DNA from: Carpediemonas membranifera
Lineage: Eukaryota > Fornicata
NCBI GenBank assembly: GCA_019828565.1
Contig: JAHDYR010000031.1
Span: forward strand, 102,046 to 166,045
Reading direction: 5' to 3'
DNA: 64,000 bases
The position numbers and the translations under genes are program-made. The notes under the pieces are model-generated. The model ran no database searches. It was not told the DNA's origin and saw only the letters and a program-made list of their open reading frames with translations. Position 1 is the stretch's first letter; each line of letters begins with the position of its first letter. Shown in pieces: positions 1 to 9,052 of the stretch.

Positions 1-2265
1 GGGGAAGAGCCTGAAATCCCCGAGGAGAAGGATACAGTGCACGAGGCGAACCCGTTCTTCGGCTTCTTCCAGTTGGCAGGCCAGATGAGGAACATGGACA
101 GCAGCAGGAACGATCTCTCAAGCGATGACTATAGGCGCTACAAGTCCCGCGCTGAGAAGTGGATGCATACGATCTACGGCATGCTCACTGGCGACATCGC
201 GGTCGGCAGCAGAGCACCCATCAAGGACACACCCACCTGGGTCACTCTGGAGGTACTTCGTGGTGGATTTGCCTCTGGCGACTTCGTAGCCGGCGGCCCC
301 CTCCTCCAGTGGGAGAGTGACCTCGCTGTGCAGCACCACGTCGAGCCACACCGGGCAGACCTCAACCGCTTCTTCCTCACAGGCCAGGGCATGAAGATAA
401 TCCTCGACATGCTGGTTACAGGCAAATATCGTGTGTCCGTGCCCGAGGAGGCGGCCATCCCCGTGCTTGTGTGGTACGCCAGCAGCACCACCCCCGACTG
501 GAGCTCGATCACCAAGCTCGCCGCCGCCATCGCGCCCTTCTTCGACCGACTCCGCTTCTACCCCGAGCCCACGTCCACTGCCTTTAGCCCCTCGGAGATG
601 ACGTCCCTGATGACGGTGCCCGAGCTCATCGAGATGTTCAATACCACCAAGGGTCGTGCCAGTATCCAGGCCAACAGCGACGCCCTCAACTTCTGGCGTC
701 CGGCCTACATTGACCTGCTGACCCTCCTCACCGAGCTCACCGACCATCGAGGGCTGATGACAAGCGTGTCGCTCCCCACTGCGGGCTGGGTCAATAAGGC
801 ACGTGTGCTGTTCAACAAGATCCGGGCCTTCTGCCCCCATAGAGCAGACTACCCCAGGAAGATGCGTCGGGGGAACTTCGGCAAGCTCTTCGACTTCATG
901 GTCAAGCTCATCACAAGGAAGCCTGTGACCCAACTGGACAAGGACATGGCGTCCCACTGGCTCAAGGAGTCGACAGCCAAGTACGGCCTCGCCACGGATG
1001 CCAGAGGGAAGGCCCGGCTCGAGATGTACGCCTTAATCGCCCAGTCGATGGGAAACCCCAAGGAATACGCGCACCTTGTCGCCAGACGCCTGACCAAGGC
1101 CAAGGTGGCCGAGATCTTCGACCCCACATCGTTCACGCGCCCCGTCACCAAGCGCGAGGCCACACCCTCCATGCCGATGGGGCGCCCCATTCCAATGTCG
1201 GTGGCTGTGAAGGTGGAGCGGGGCGTGACAGACACCATTAATGGTCTCATCGGCCGCGGCGTGCTGACGTCGGCAGAAATGGTCGCCGCTATCATGCCGA
1301 AGGTCACGAGTGGCGTGCAGGCGGCGGTGTACAAGGACGAGACGCTGCGGGCCCTGATGACCCAAACCATGCGGGCATTCAGCTCCCGCCGCTCGCTGCT
1401 GCTGCTGAACCTTGAGAGCCAGGTTACGATCGACGAGCTCCCCTGGGTCAATGCCGTTGCCCGGTTCAGAGTCCGTGATAGGACGACCGCGCAGTTTAAC
1501 ATGGCACGCGACATGCTGGTCGCTGTGCTGATGGGCTGGCCGTACCAGATCCTGCCCAACAAGTTCCTGTCCGAGCTCGGCCGGCTCATGGCAGCTGCCC
1601 AGGTCAAGGCGACCCTTTCCATGGAACTGGCGGCCGACATATTCTGCGAACACTTTTCGACCTCTATGGTGACGGCGGTGCAGGAGGCGCTTGCCCGCTA
1701 CACCCCCGACAACCTCTACGCTGTCTATTATAACATCCGCGAGTTCGCCTGCGACGTCAAGACAGGGGCCGACGTCTTCGAGCTGTGCTGCAAGCGGTCG
1801 GGCCAGAGCAGAGAGACCCGTCGCCAGGCGGGTTACTCAGTGGCGAACAACGGGGCGCTGCTCGAGCAGTACCAGGTGCTCACCGCACACAACCTGGCCA
1901 AGCTGTGGGATGTGTTCTCTCTGGACCACGTATTCACCACTGAGCAGATGTCCGACATGGGGATGAGGATTGTGCACTTTATGGCAAAGGAGATCGCCAA
2001 CCACGAGGACGAGAAGTGCTACCACGCTCTTCTGCTCACCAGGAAGAACATCTGCTACGCCTGGCGCCAGTTCGTCTTCATCATGAGCAGGCTCCAGCAC
2101 GACGAGGTCGTGGCCGTGCTCGACGACCTGACTGCCGAGCTCGGTGATAAGATACCCCCCTCCATCATCCAGGGCTTCGAGGACCTCCGCGGGGCCCTAG
2201 ATGCGATGCCGCCCGCCAACCCCCAGTACGGATGGATCGCGTCCAAGAAGAAGCGGTACCAGTAG
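1..2265 (+). CDS. Large alpha-helical protein of unknown function, 5' end outside the window
   Basis: The reading frame is open from the first base of the window, and the earliest in-window start-like codon (GTG at 37) is not convincing, so the gene is truncated by the left edge. About 755 residues are visible. The protein looks wholly alpha-helical and cytosolic, with no signal peptide or membrane segment and a very basic C-terminal tail (KKKRY). I recognise no domain. The gene ends in TAG. It converges on the next gene with a 21-bp gap whose AT-rich core (TTATAAATAG) could serve as a 3'-end signal on both strands. Uninterrupted frame and GC-rich third positions make it a confident gene of unknown function. 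Confidence 0.85.
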   Translation, partial: GEEPEIPEEKDTVHEANPFFGFFQLAGQMRNMDSSRNDLSSDDYRRYKSRAEKWMHTIYGMLTGDIAVGSRAPIKDTPTWVTLEVLRGGFASGDFVAGGPLLQWESDLAVQHHVEPHRADLNRFFLTGQGMKIILDMLVTGKYRVSVPEEAAIPVLVWYASSTTPDWSSITKLAAAIAPFFDRLRFYPEPTSTAFSPSEMTSLMTVPELIEMFNTTKGRASIQANSDALNFWRPAYIDLLTLLTELTDHRGLMTSVSLPTAGWVNKARVLFNKIRAFCPHRADYPRKMRRGNFGKLFDFMVKLITRKPVTQLDKDMASHWLKESTAKYGLATDARGKARLEMYALIAQSMGNPKEYAHLVARRLTKAKVAEIFDPTSFTRPVTKREATPSMPMGRPIPMSVAVKVERGVTDTINGLIGRGVLTSAEMVAAIMPKVTSGVQAAVYKDETLRALMTQTMRAFSSRRSLLLLNLESQVTIDELPWVNAVARFRVRDRTTAQFNMARDMLVAVLMGWPYQILPNKFLSELGRLMAAAQVKATLSMELAADIFCEHFSTSMVTAVQEALARYTPDNLYAVYYNIREFACDVKTGADVFELCCKRSGQSRETRRQAGYSVANNGALLEQYQVLTAHNLAKLWDVFSLDHVFTTEQMSDMGMRIVHFMAKEIANHEDEKCYHALLLTRKNICYAWRQFVFIMSRLQHDEVVAVLDDLTAELGDKIPPSIIQGFEDLRGALDAMPPANPQYGWIASKKKRYQ

Positions 2266-2286
2266 TCTACTTTATAAATAGCAACA

Positions 2287-4239
2287 TTACTCCTGGGCCA
2301 GAGTGAATCTAAGATACTGCCGCAGGAGCGTCAGGTCCGCGGGCTTCCAGGGCGACGCTACGGGTCGCTCGTCCCCGTATGATAGGTCGTGGACGGAGAC
2401 CACCTTGCTGCGCCACGTCATGGGGATGCCGAAGAGCAGCTCCGGGCTCGAGATGATCTTGGCGAGCACCTTCCGGGCCGTCTCAACGTGTCGGCCGGGT
2501 CTGGGGCACATGCCAAGCTCCCACATGCGGATGAGCGTGGCGGATGCGATCCACGGCGGGATTCTCCGCGGTGTGAAGGCCATGACGTGCCGGACGACGC
2601 ACAGCACCGGGAACAGGTCGGGACGGGTCGCCAGCATCGCCCGGAGTCTGGCGCTGCTCCTGTCGGCGTGCAGGTGGGCCTCCGTGACCTGTGCCGTGAC
2701 ATCCCCTAAGCTGCACTCGATAATCGGGATGCGGGCCCGGTCGACGAACTTGGCCGGAACGCCCGCCTGCTGCAGGGCTGCGAACACGGATCTAATAGAT
2801 ATGAACGGACCGCTGGGCAGCGTGGCCATGACATCAAGGTCCGAGCCCTCTGAGGCGAACCCCGTGCTGACTGACCCATGCAGTGTCAGACGCACACCGG
2901 GCAGCAGGGCCTGCAGCGCGGGCAGGGCGGCGGCGAGTCGGGCAGCCCTCGCTCGGCCATGGTGCTCAGCGTCGAGACCCACGCTCGCCAGGGCGCGGCT
3001 GTCGATGAGGTTGGTCCATGCAGGAGGCTGGCCGTCCAGGGCAGCCTGGTGTATCTCCTTGGTGTATCTGACCACCGAACCGGCGTGTATGCTGCGGTCG
3101 GCCCTCTCGTCGAGGACCCTGCCTGTTGTCAGGAAGTGGATCAGTTCGCCCCGGCTCCGGAACGGGGCTGCCATGCCGAGCCCGTCCGTGACCTTGAAGG
3201 AGTCCAGCCGTGGGTCCAGCTGGATCCCAGTGTCGTGAGGCAGGGTGATCGATTGGGTGGGGCTGAGGGTGGCGGCCATGTGCTCCATCGCCCCCAGCAC
3301 CGCCTGGCACATGCGGCCGAAGAGGGTGGGTGCGTCGTCGGTTACCGTAGGGGTCGGGACGGCCTGGTCCATGCGACACGGTGGGAGTACACCCACCCTG
3401 ACCAGGGCGCACACGGCGAGGACGGCCGCGGAGTACGTACTGGATATGCGCTTGATCCCGAAGAGCGTGGCCGCCACAAAGGCGCGGACAGCGTCCCGGA
3501 CGACGGGGTGGGACAGCAGCAGCTGCCTAAGGAATGCGGTGGTGAGCTCCTCGTGGGTGGGGTTGAGGATAACGCACACGGTCGCCTGGAAGAGGCCAAG
3601 TGACGCCCGGACGCGGCGCTGGATGCGGTCAGAGCGGCTCAGATGGTACTCCTCCCCGAACTTGGTGGCGATGGCGTCCCTTATGGCCGCCTTCATGGCG
3701 TCTGTGATGGGGCGGGGGGAACGCACAATAAGGTCGACGGCACTACTGAAGGAGGCCAGGCCATAGTCATACGAGCCCACCAGGGTCACCTGGAACGATC
3801 CTACGGTCATGATGGCGACGGTTGCGTCCCGCATCAGCTGTGCCGCGACGTCGTCGGTGGCGACGGAGTAGAGCGGGGATGCGGCGAAGTAGTCGAAGAT
3901 GTTGAGGCTGACGTCGGGTGAGATGGTGATCAGGGGTGCCTGAACGCTGGGAGAGCTCGTGCTGGTCACGGAGATGACGTTGAAGCGGTTTCCGTCTGCG
4001 TCTTCTGCGAAGGGCTGCGCGTCGTCATATGCCCAGTGGTCATCGTTCACGAGAAACTGATAGCGGTGATCGCCGATGGGGAGATCTAGCGATAGCATCC
4101 AGCCATCTGCTAAGCCGTCGACAGCGGGTGATGAAAGCTGTGCTCGGACGCATGGGATGTGCGTGGACCAGTTGCAGAAGGAGCCTGTTACAGCAACCTC
4201 GTTTGCTTTGTATGGCCACACGAGCTTTACTCTCTGCAT
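2287..4239 (-). CDS. CBM48 (AMPK-type glycogen-binding) domain fused to two nucleotidyltransferase domains (TUTase/poly(A) polymerase-like)
   Basis: The ATG at 4237-4239 is chosen because the frame upstream offers only a GTG. Residues 1 to about 100 match an AMPK-type CBM48: WPYKANEVAVTGSFCNW near the start, then DLPIGDHRYQFLVNDD. A pol-beta-type nucleotidyltransferase core follows near residue 155 (GSYDYGLASFSSAVDL), degenerate because the DxD acidic pair is not intact. A second core near 456-468 has the canonical GS...T..SDLDV pattern, followed by a helical central region. This resembles terminal uridylyltransferases that pair an inactive and an active catalytic module. Inference: an RNA 3'-nucleotidyltransferase tied to a glycan-binding module. 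The fusion is unusual. Domain calls are fairly secure; substrate and activity are unknown. Confidence 0.7.
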   Translation of the reverse strand: MQRVKLVWPYKANEVAVTGSFCNWSTHIPCVRAQLSSPAVDGLADGWMLSLDLPIGDHRYQFLVNDDHWAYDDAQPFAEDADGNRFNVISVTSTSSPSVQAPLITISPDVSLNIFDYFAASPLYSVATDDVAAQLMRDATVAIMTVGSFQVTLVGSYDYGLASFSSAVDLIVRSPRPITDAMKAAIRDAIATKFGEEYHLSRSDRIQRRVRASLGLFQATVCVILNPTHEELTTAFLRQLLLSHPVVRDAVRAFVAATLFGIKRISSTYSAAVLAVCALVRVGVLPPCRMDQAVPTPTVTDDAPTLFGRMCQAVLGAMEHMAATLSPTQSITLPHDTGIQLDPRLDSFKVTDGLGMAAPFRSRGELIHFLTTGRVLDERADRSIHAGSVVRYTKEIHQAALDGQPPAWTNLIDSRALASVGLDAEHHGRARAARLAAALPALQALLPGVRLTLHGSVSTGFASEGSDLDVMATLPSGPFISIRSVFAALQQAGVPAKFVDRARIPIIECSLGDVTAQVTEAHLHADRSSARLRAMLATRPDLFPVLCVVRHVMAFTPRRIPPWIASATLIRMWELGMCPRPGRHVETARKVLAKIISSPELLFGIPMTWRSKVVSVHDLSYGDERPVASPWKPADLTLLRQYLRFTLAQE

Positions 4240-4470
4240 TTGTTCAAGTTTCGCCTGTGATAATCCACTTGGACCTCCCACCGACTGTCTCCCAAATCAC
4301 ACAAGATCACACGCACAGAATCTAGCTCGGTCTCGATAATGCCCCCTTCGTGCACTGGGCACGCTGGTCCGAGCAATCGTCCCTGCGCGCCGGCACTGTC
4401 AGCATGACCGGGGGGGTCGTCGAGACAGCATTTATGACACTGATGGGAGTATACTGCATCTAGTGGCCCT

Positions 4471-5013
4471 CTACCCTGCCGGTGTCGTCCGCATGCTGAT
4501 GTAGACCCTGACGGCGGTGAGGAACCCCCAGAGGCCGTGCCGCTCCTCCATGAAGGCGAGGTCCCGGCCATGGCGGCTCCCCTTGTGTGGACGGTGGTTG
4601 TTTGTGTGATGGACCCTGTGTGCTGCCTCGTGGTTGGGCTGTACGGCACGGGACCTGCTGTGGCGATGCTTCGCGGCCTGGTCGAAGTCGGGCATGCTTC
4701 GTGAGGGACGTAGGAGCGTCTTGCTGGTGGCGACCGGGGATGTCTGCAGGGATCGCGAGATGGTGGCCTTCGGACGGGCCTGAGCTCTGTATAAGGCCAG
4801 CGTCTTGCGGAGCTCCTTCCTACTTTGGAACCCGAGGATCCGCACAATCTCACTCTCTTTCCAACCGGCCTTCAATAGGTGGATTGCGCGCCTCGATGTC
4901 CTCGCGGAATGCGATGTACGCTTTTCAGGGATAATTGGAATCGTGCACTGTCGCGCCTCATTCACGCTACGGGTAACATGCTTCATGCTGGAGCTTCTAT
5001 GGTTGGAAACCAT
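4471..5013 (-). CDS. Small basic protein with a predicted helix-turn-helix segment
   Basis: The first convincing ATG is at 5011-5013, giving 180 residues. The only folded part appears to be a helical stretch near the middle (AIHLLKAGWKESEIVRILGF, then KELRKTLALYRAQ), which reads like a helix-turn-helix of the sigma/homeodomain-like kind. The rest is low-complexity and rich in Ser, Arg and His. It lies between two minus-strand genes, with about 230 bp to the CBM48-nucleotidyltransferase gene and about 165 bp to the VOC gene. Alternative reading: a cytoskeletal protein with a short helical repeat. Function unknown. Confidence 0.55.
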   Translation of the reverse strand: MVSNHRSSSMKHVTRSVNEARQCTIPIIPEKRTSHSARTSRRAIHLLKAGWKESEIVRILGFQSRKELRKTLALYRAQARPKATISRSLQTSPVATSKTLLRPSRSMPDFDQAAKHRHSRSRAVQPNHEAAHRVHHTNNHRPHKGSRHGRDLAFMEERHGLWGFLTAVRVYISMRTTPAG

Positions 5014-5179
5014 CGAGAATCTCTCCTTTCCTCGCGTCACAGTCGCTAGCGAGCCCGCTATCAATTCTTGATGGTGTCACAGAGACGGGATCAGATCCTC
5101 TCAAATCAGACGCAGTCAAGGTCTTACCTGGGCTCGCCGACAGACGACAGATGATCTGCGCTGCTTTATTTCCGCGGCC

Positions 5180-6514
5180 TCAATCCATCATCAGTTCCCG
5201 CTCAACCAGCCGCCCCGTGGGAACCTGGCTCTCCCCAGGCTCCTCCAGGTCCCTCTGAACGCCCAGGTCGGCGTCTTCCTTCCGCCTGTGCTCCCTGGCC
5301 TTGTTGGTGCCGACCATGCAGGTCCACGGGGTCGAGGCAGCTGACACCACGGACCCCTGCCTGGTGGGGGCCGGCCGCTGTGTCGACGCCGTCTTGGTGA
5401 CAACGCGCGGGTCGTTCCCACGACGAACAGTGCGGGCATCGGACGAGACCTCAATGACGAGCCCCGCGGGGTCACGAAGGTAGGCCACGTTGCCCACGCC
5501 AGCCTTAAACCGCGGGCCGGCCACGATCTCATGCCCGTCAGCGGGGAGGGTGTTCCAGAAGGCGGTGAGGTCGGGAACATGCACTGAGATGCCCTTGCAG
5601 ATGGAGTGCTTCAGCTCGGTCTGCTGCCGGACGCTGTCGACGTAGCAGACGGACGGGAACACTGTCCTATCTCCCGCGGCAATGTAGAAGTACGAGCACC
5701 GCAGCTGTAGGAACGTCTCTTTGTCGACGGCGTGGAGACCAACCCTGCCGTTGATCGGCTTGATGCACCCGTCAGGGCCCGGCCGCACGTCCTGGGCGTT
5801 GTTGAACGGGGTGTCGCCCCCGGTAGTGTGGACGATCGCACTGAACGTCTGGTCGTACCAGCGGACGGCGGTCTCCGCGGCCAGGCAGGGCAGCTGAAGG
5901 AAGGCCAGCCTGCAGTCCATGTCTGGGATGATCGAGCGCTGCCCGGGAGCTGAGCTGGCAAACGAGCTCGGCAGCTGGGTCACCCGCACCCTATACCCGT
6001 TGGGGTCAAGCACGATGGCGGTCTTGACCCCGAATATGTCGACCGGCTCCGTAACTACGGACAGCCCCGCCCCGTGCACACGCTGCATCACCATGGCCAG
6101 GTCAGACACGTAGAACACGAGCATGGTGTTGTCGTTAGGCTGGTAGGGCGCCGCTGACACGTGGTTCCCGTCAATGGCGTCATGGCCTGAGGCCTCGAAG
6201 CGAAGCGAGACCGACAGGGGGTGGTTCTCAGCAGGGCGCATCCCTCGCTGTGGAGCCATGAAAACTGCTATTTGTGTGGTGAGATTAGGCGATGCCGTAT
6301 ACGTTTCGACGAGAGAGAGGCAGGTAGTATAGAAAAACCGGGTCATCGGCATGTCTACGGCACGGAAAATGAACGAACGAATGAATATGTTCATATTAGA
6401 GATAATGGCCTTCTCCTCGGCCGGAAGGGTTGTTGTGTTGGCGACGCTCAGCATCGCGAATATGAGCGTGCAGGCTAAGGATATTGGCGTGTGGTGATCA
6501 TCTCCATCCCTCAT
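5180..6514 (-). CDS. Two-domain VOC (glyoxalase/bleomycin-resistance/dioxygenase fold) protein
   Basis: The protein carries two vicinal-oxygen-chelate repeats. The first spans about residues 40-180 (FRAVDMPMTRFFYTTCLSLV, later VFYVSDLAMVMQRVHGAGL and LDPNGYRVRVTQ). The second spans about 190-370 (ISVHVPDLTAFWNTLPADGH, then YLRDPAGLVIEVSSD). VOC proteins bind a metal with residues from paired beta-alpha-beta-beta-beta modules, but I cannot assign a complete metal triad here. The last 75 residues are polar and probably disordered. The ATG at 6514 is the longest option; an internal ATG (MNIFIRSF) would start right at the first VOC strand, so the true start is uncertain. Substrate unknown; most likely a cytosolic glyoxalase-like enzyme or ligand-binding derivative. 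Confidence 0.65.
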   Translation of the reverse strand: MRDGDDHHTPISLACTLIFAMLSVANTTTLPAEEKAIISNMNIFIRSFIFRAVDMPMTRFFYTTCLSLVETYTASPNLTTQIAVFMAPQRGMRPAENHPLSVSLRFEASGHDAIDGNHVSAAPYQPNDNTMLVFYVSDLAMVMQRVHGAGLSVVTEPVDIFGVKTAIVLDPNGYRVRVTQLPSSFASSAPGQRSIIPDMDCRLAFLQLPCLAAETAVRWYDQTFSAIVHTTGGDTPFNNAQDVRPGPDGCIKPINGRVGLHAVDKETFLQLRCSYFYIAAGDRTVFPSVCYVDSVRQQTELKHSICKGISVHVPDLTAFWNTLPADGHEIVAGPRFKAGVGNVAYLRDPAGLVIEVSSDARTVRRGNDPRVVTKTASTQRPAPTRQGSVVSAASTPWTCMVGTNKAREHRRKEDADLGVQRDLEEPGESQVPTGRLVERELMMD

Positions 6515-6645
6515 TCACGGGCAGTTGTTGCCATGGATTGGTTACCCCATACTTGGTCGCGTTGCCGCTGAGTATTCCTTTGTCAGCCGGGTCACGAAGA
6601 ATTCAAACAGGCGCACACTGACCGCGTGCTAGGCAACTGTGGCCG

Positions 6646-7356
6646 ATGGCAGCGTCATTTGATGGCGGGAGTGACCTTGATTTCCACTCGATTTTGGACT
6701 CGAAGAAAGCTGCGCATCTTCAACCATCAACCACAATGGCAGAAAACGAACGAAACAAACAGAACACCGCGAGAGATATGTTGTGGGACTGTGCGGGACT
6801 GTCTTATTCTCACTCGTTTGACATTTTGTCGTCCTCACAAGAAGCTGGTACCGAAATTCAGCGACAATCGAAACGAAAAAGGCATGCGATGACAATTGGC
6901 GACGATAGTACATTCAACCAGTTGCTTATTGCGCCTCCGTCCGTTATTTACGATGAACGGTCGAGAAACTCGATTGACGACGAGCTCATCATCCCCAGCC
7001 GCACCTACGAGTTGGACGTCAACGACGCACGCCAACCGCCGTTGTCGCCGTCGTTCCCCACGAACAGCTTTGGGACCAGTGCGTACCCGTCCCGCGACAT
7101 CACCGAGAGGCCGGACAGCCCCTCGACGGACTACACCCTCACAGACGGGGAAAGGGCGTACGAGATCGTGTCGGGGTCCTCAAGTGAGATGCACATGTGT
7201 CTGACCGAGGAGCAGGATTACCTCGGCAACACGACGAACTGCACCGACGGCCGCGTCTCCCCCAAGGTGGAGCCCGACGATGGAGACCCCAGGGCGCCCC
7301 TGCTGGCGCGGCTGTGGCAGTGGCTCGTGCATATTATTTATGATTACGTTCTGTAG
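6646..7356 (+). CDS. Unknown acidic, mostly disordered protein with a hydrophobic C-terminus
   Basis: A 236-residue uninterrupted frame starts at an ATG preceded by a 130-bp non-coding gap. The sequence is polar and Ser/Asp/Thr-rich with no recognisable fold. The final 20 residues (LLARLWQWLVHIIYDYVL) are hydrophobic and aromatic and could be an amphipathic helix or a short tail anchor. It ends TAG and converges on the importin-alpha gene, about 110 bp away. A second ATG at residue 31 (MAENERNK) is also possible. I do not recognise a family. Confidence 0.6.
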   Translation: MAASFDGGSDLDFHSILDSKKAAHLQPSTTMAENERNKQNTARDMLWDCAGLSYSHSFDILSSSQEAGTEIQRQSKRKRHAMTIGDDSTFNQLLIAPPSVIYDERSRNSIDDELIIPSRTYELDVNDARQPPLSPSFPTNSFGTSAYPSRDITERPDSPSTDYTLTDGERAYEIVSGSSSEMHMCLTEEQDYLGNTTNCTDGRVSPKVEPDDGDPRAPLLARLWQWLVHIIYDYVL

Positions 7357-7465
7357 ATTCCAGGCGAATGGGGCCGGCTACCCCGGTTCCCGCCGTAGTA
7401 AACCTATCACAGTACGCATCTGATGGACACCAGCACGAGCACATTTATACAGACCCACCGGCCCC

Positions 7466-8902
7466 TCACGCCGAGAGGTACATATCCCTGAAGCTTGCCG
7501 CGGACCCTTGTATCTTGCCCGCCCCCGCCCGTGCCAGGGCATCCACCGCGCCCCGACCGTCACACCGCTCGAACAGCGTCAGGAACTGGGTGTCACGGTC
7601 GAACAGCTTGGCCAGGAAGCCGAGACACAGCTCCTGCAGATCAGACGCCCGGATCTCGGGGCGGAGGACGAAGACGGCGCGGGCAATGACGGTATCGTCG
7701 ACTACATCCTGGATGACGGAGAGATCCGCCACGGCCGCCATCGTCGTCAGCAGCCAGAACACCTCCGCGGTGACTCTCTGCCGCGTGATGACAAGGGCGT
7801 CCGGGATGACTGCCAGCATGCGGGCCCCGTGCATCTCCTCAGCAAAGGCCGGCAGCCGGCCTATGAGCTGCGCCATGAGCCATATGGACCTAACTTGCAC
7901 AGGCTCGGGGACTTGGGCGTACAGCGTCGCCTGGATCACCACGCGGGCACGGTGTTGCTGGGCCAGCTGCCGGGCTGGACCCTCGCCCATGATCGCGATG
8001 TTCCCCAGCACCGCCAGGGCCCGGGCCGTGATCGCCTGCGGGGCAAGGGTGGCGACCGTGGCGACGAGGTCGATCAGGTCAGGTCCGAGAACCCCGATGT
8101 CATCGGCAGACATCGCGCTGGTGCAGGTCATGAGCAGTAGCACGCCGCTATGGGCCGGCTGGTGCAGGTTCTTGGCCGTGGGGTTGGCGATGAGGCTCTT
8201 AAACACCCTGCACAGCGCCTCGACGACGGGGCCGACGAGCACGGAGGGGAAGAGCGTCGCCTGCCCATCAATGCCGGTAATCATCGCCAGCAACGCTATA
8301 GCTGCATCTGTGTGCGACGGGTACGCGCTGATGAGTGTCACGGCGTCATGCACGGTCGTCGGTGCGATCTGGAAGTGGCGCAGGACCCGGATCATGTTCG
8401 CGAGACATGCCGCCGCCTGCCGGGCCAGCGAGTAGTGTCTTATGCCCATCGCCTCGTGTAGTATGGCCTCCACCGCCTTGCCGACGGACGGGTCGCCCGT
8501 GATGATCGAGGCGTTCAGTAGGAGCGCGTTCAGCGCCGAGAGGGCGTGTGGCGCGACGTTAGTCCCGTGGCTTACGGGTAGGGCGGATAGGACCGGTATG
8601 GCGCCCTTTTCCACGCCCGTGTCGACGAGACTAGGGCTGTGGAGGAAGTTGTACTCGAGCACCGCCAGCATGCGGATGATCTCAGCCTCCTCACAGGTGT
8701 TAATGTGCCCTAGCATGTATATAAGATAGTCTTTCGTGATCTCCTCGGCTGGGAGGATGCGCTCAGCGCTGGACTGAGCGCTGAGCTCAAGTACCTCCGA
8801 ACGCTTCATCTTACGCAAGCTCTGCAGCGAGATTCCTCGTTCTCGTCGACTATCATCTGCAGTAAAGCCTCGACGGACATTCCTTGTCGGCGTAGAGCTC
8901 AT
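7466..8902 (-). CDS. Importin alpha (karyopherin alpha), armadillo-repeat NLS receptor
   Basis: The start is the ATG at 8900-8902; upstream codons in frame are GTG only. Residues 6-35 (RRGFTADDSRRERGISLQ then LRKMKRSEVL) look like an importin-beta-binding domain, which is arginine/lysine-rich and precedes the repeats. The remaining roughly 430 residues form serial three-helix armadillo repeats (for example ALSALNALLLNASIITGDP, ARALAVLGNIAIMGEG, IWLMAQLIGRLPAFAEEM). The length of 478 residues is a little short for the family (about 500-550). Known role: it binds classical nuclear localisation signals and pairs with importin beta for import through the nuclear pore. Another ARM-repeat protein cannot be excluded, but the IBB-like N-terminus favours importin alpha. 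Confidence 0.7.
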   Translation of the reverse strand: MSSTPTRNVRRGFTADDSRRERGISLQSLRKMKRSEVLELSAQSSAERILPAEEITKDYLIYMLGHINTCEEAEIIRMLAVLEYNFLHSPSLVDTGVEKGAIPVLSALPVSHGTNVAPHALSALNALLLNASIITGDPSVGKAVEAILHEAMGIRHYSLARQAAACLANMIRVLRHFQIAPTTVHDAVTLISAYPSHTDAAIALLAMITGIDGQATLFPSVLVGPVVEALCRVFKSLIANPTAKNLHQPAHSGVLLLMTCTSAMSADDIGVLGPDLIDLVATVATLAPQAITARALAVLGNIAIMGEGPARQLAQQHRARVVIQATLYAQVPEPVQVRSIWLMAQLIGRLPAFAEEMHGARMLAVIPDALVITRQRVTAEVFWLLTTMAAVADLSVIQDVVDDTVIARAVFVLRPEIRASDLQELCLGFLAKLFDRDTQFLTLFERCDGRGAVDALARAGAGKIQGSAASFRDMYLSA

Positions 8903-9052
8903 AGACACCACCGGGCTTCAATGCTTGTCCTGCGAAAATCAGACCCTGGTCACCATGCGTCCCAATGCCTAGTAAGGGCCTCCGGAGGCTACTGGGGAGG
9001 CCAGTGGCTCCTGGCAGCATGTCAGTTTCTGCAGTTTTATGGTGAATATCAC

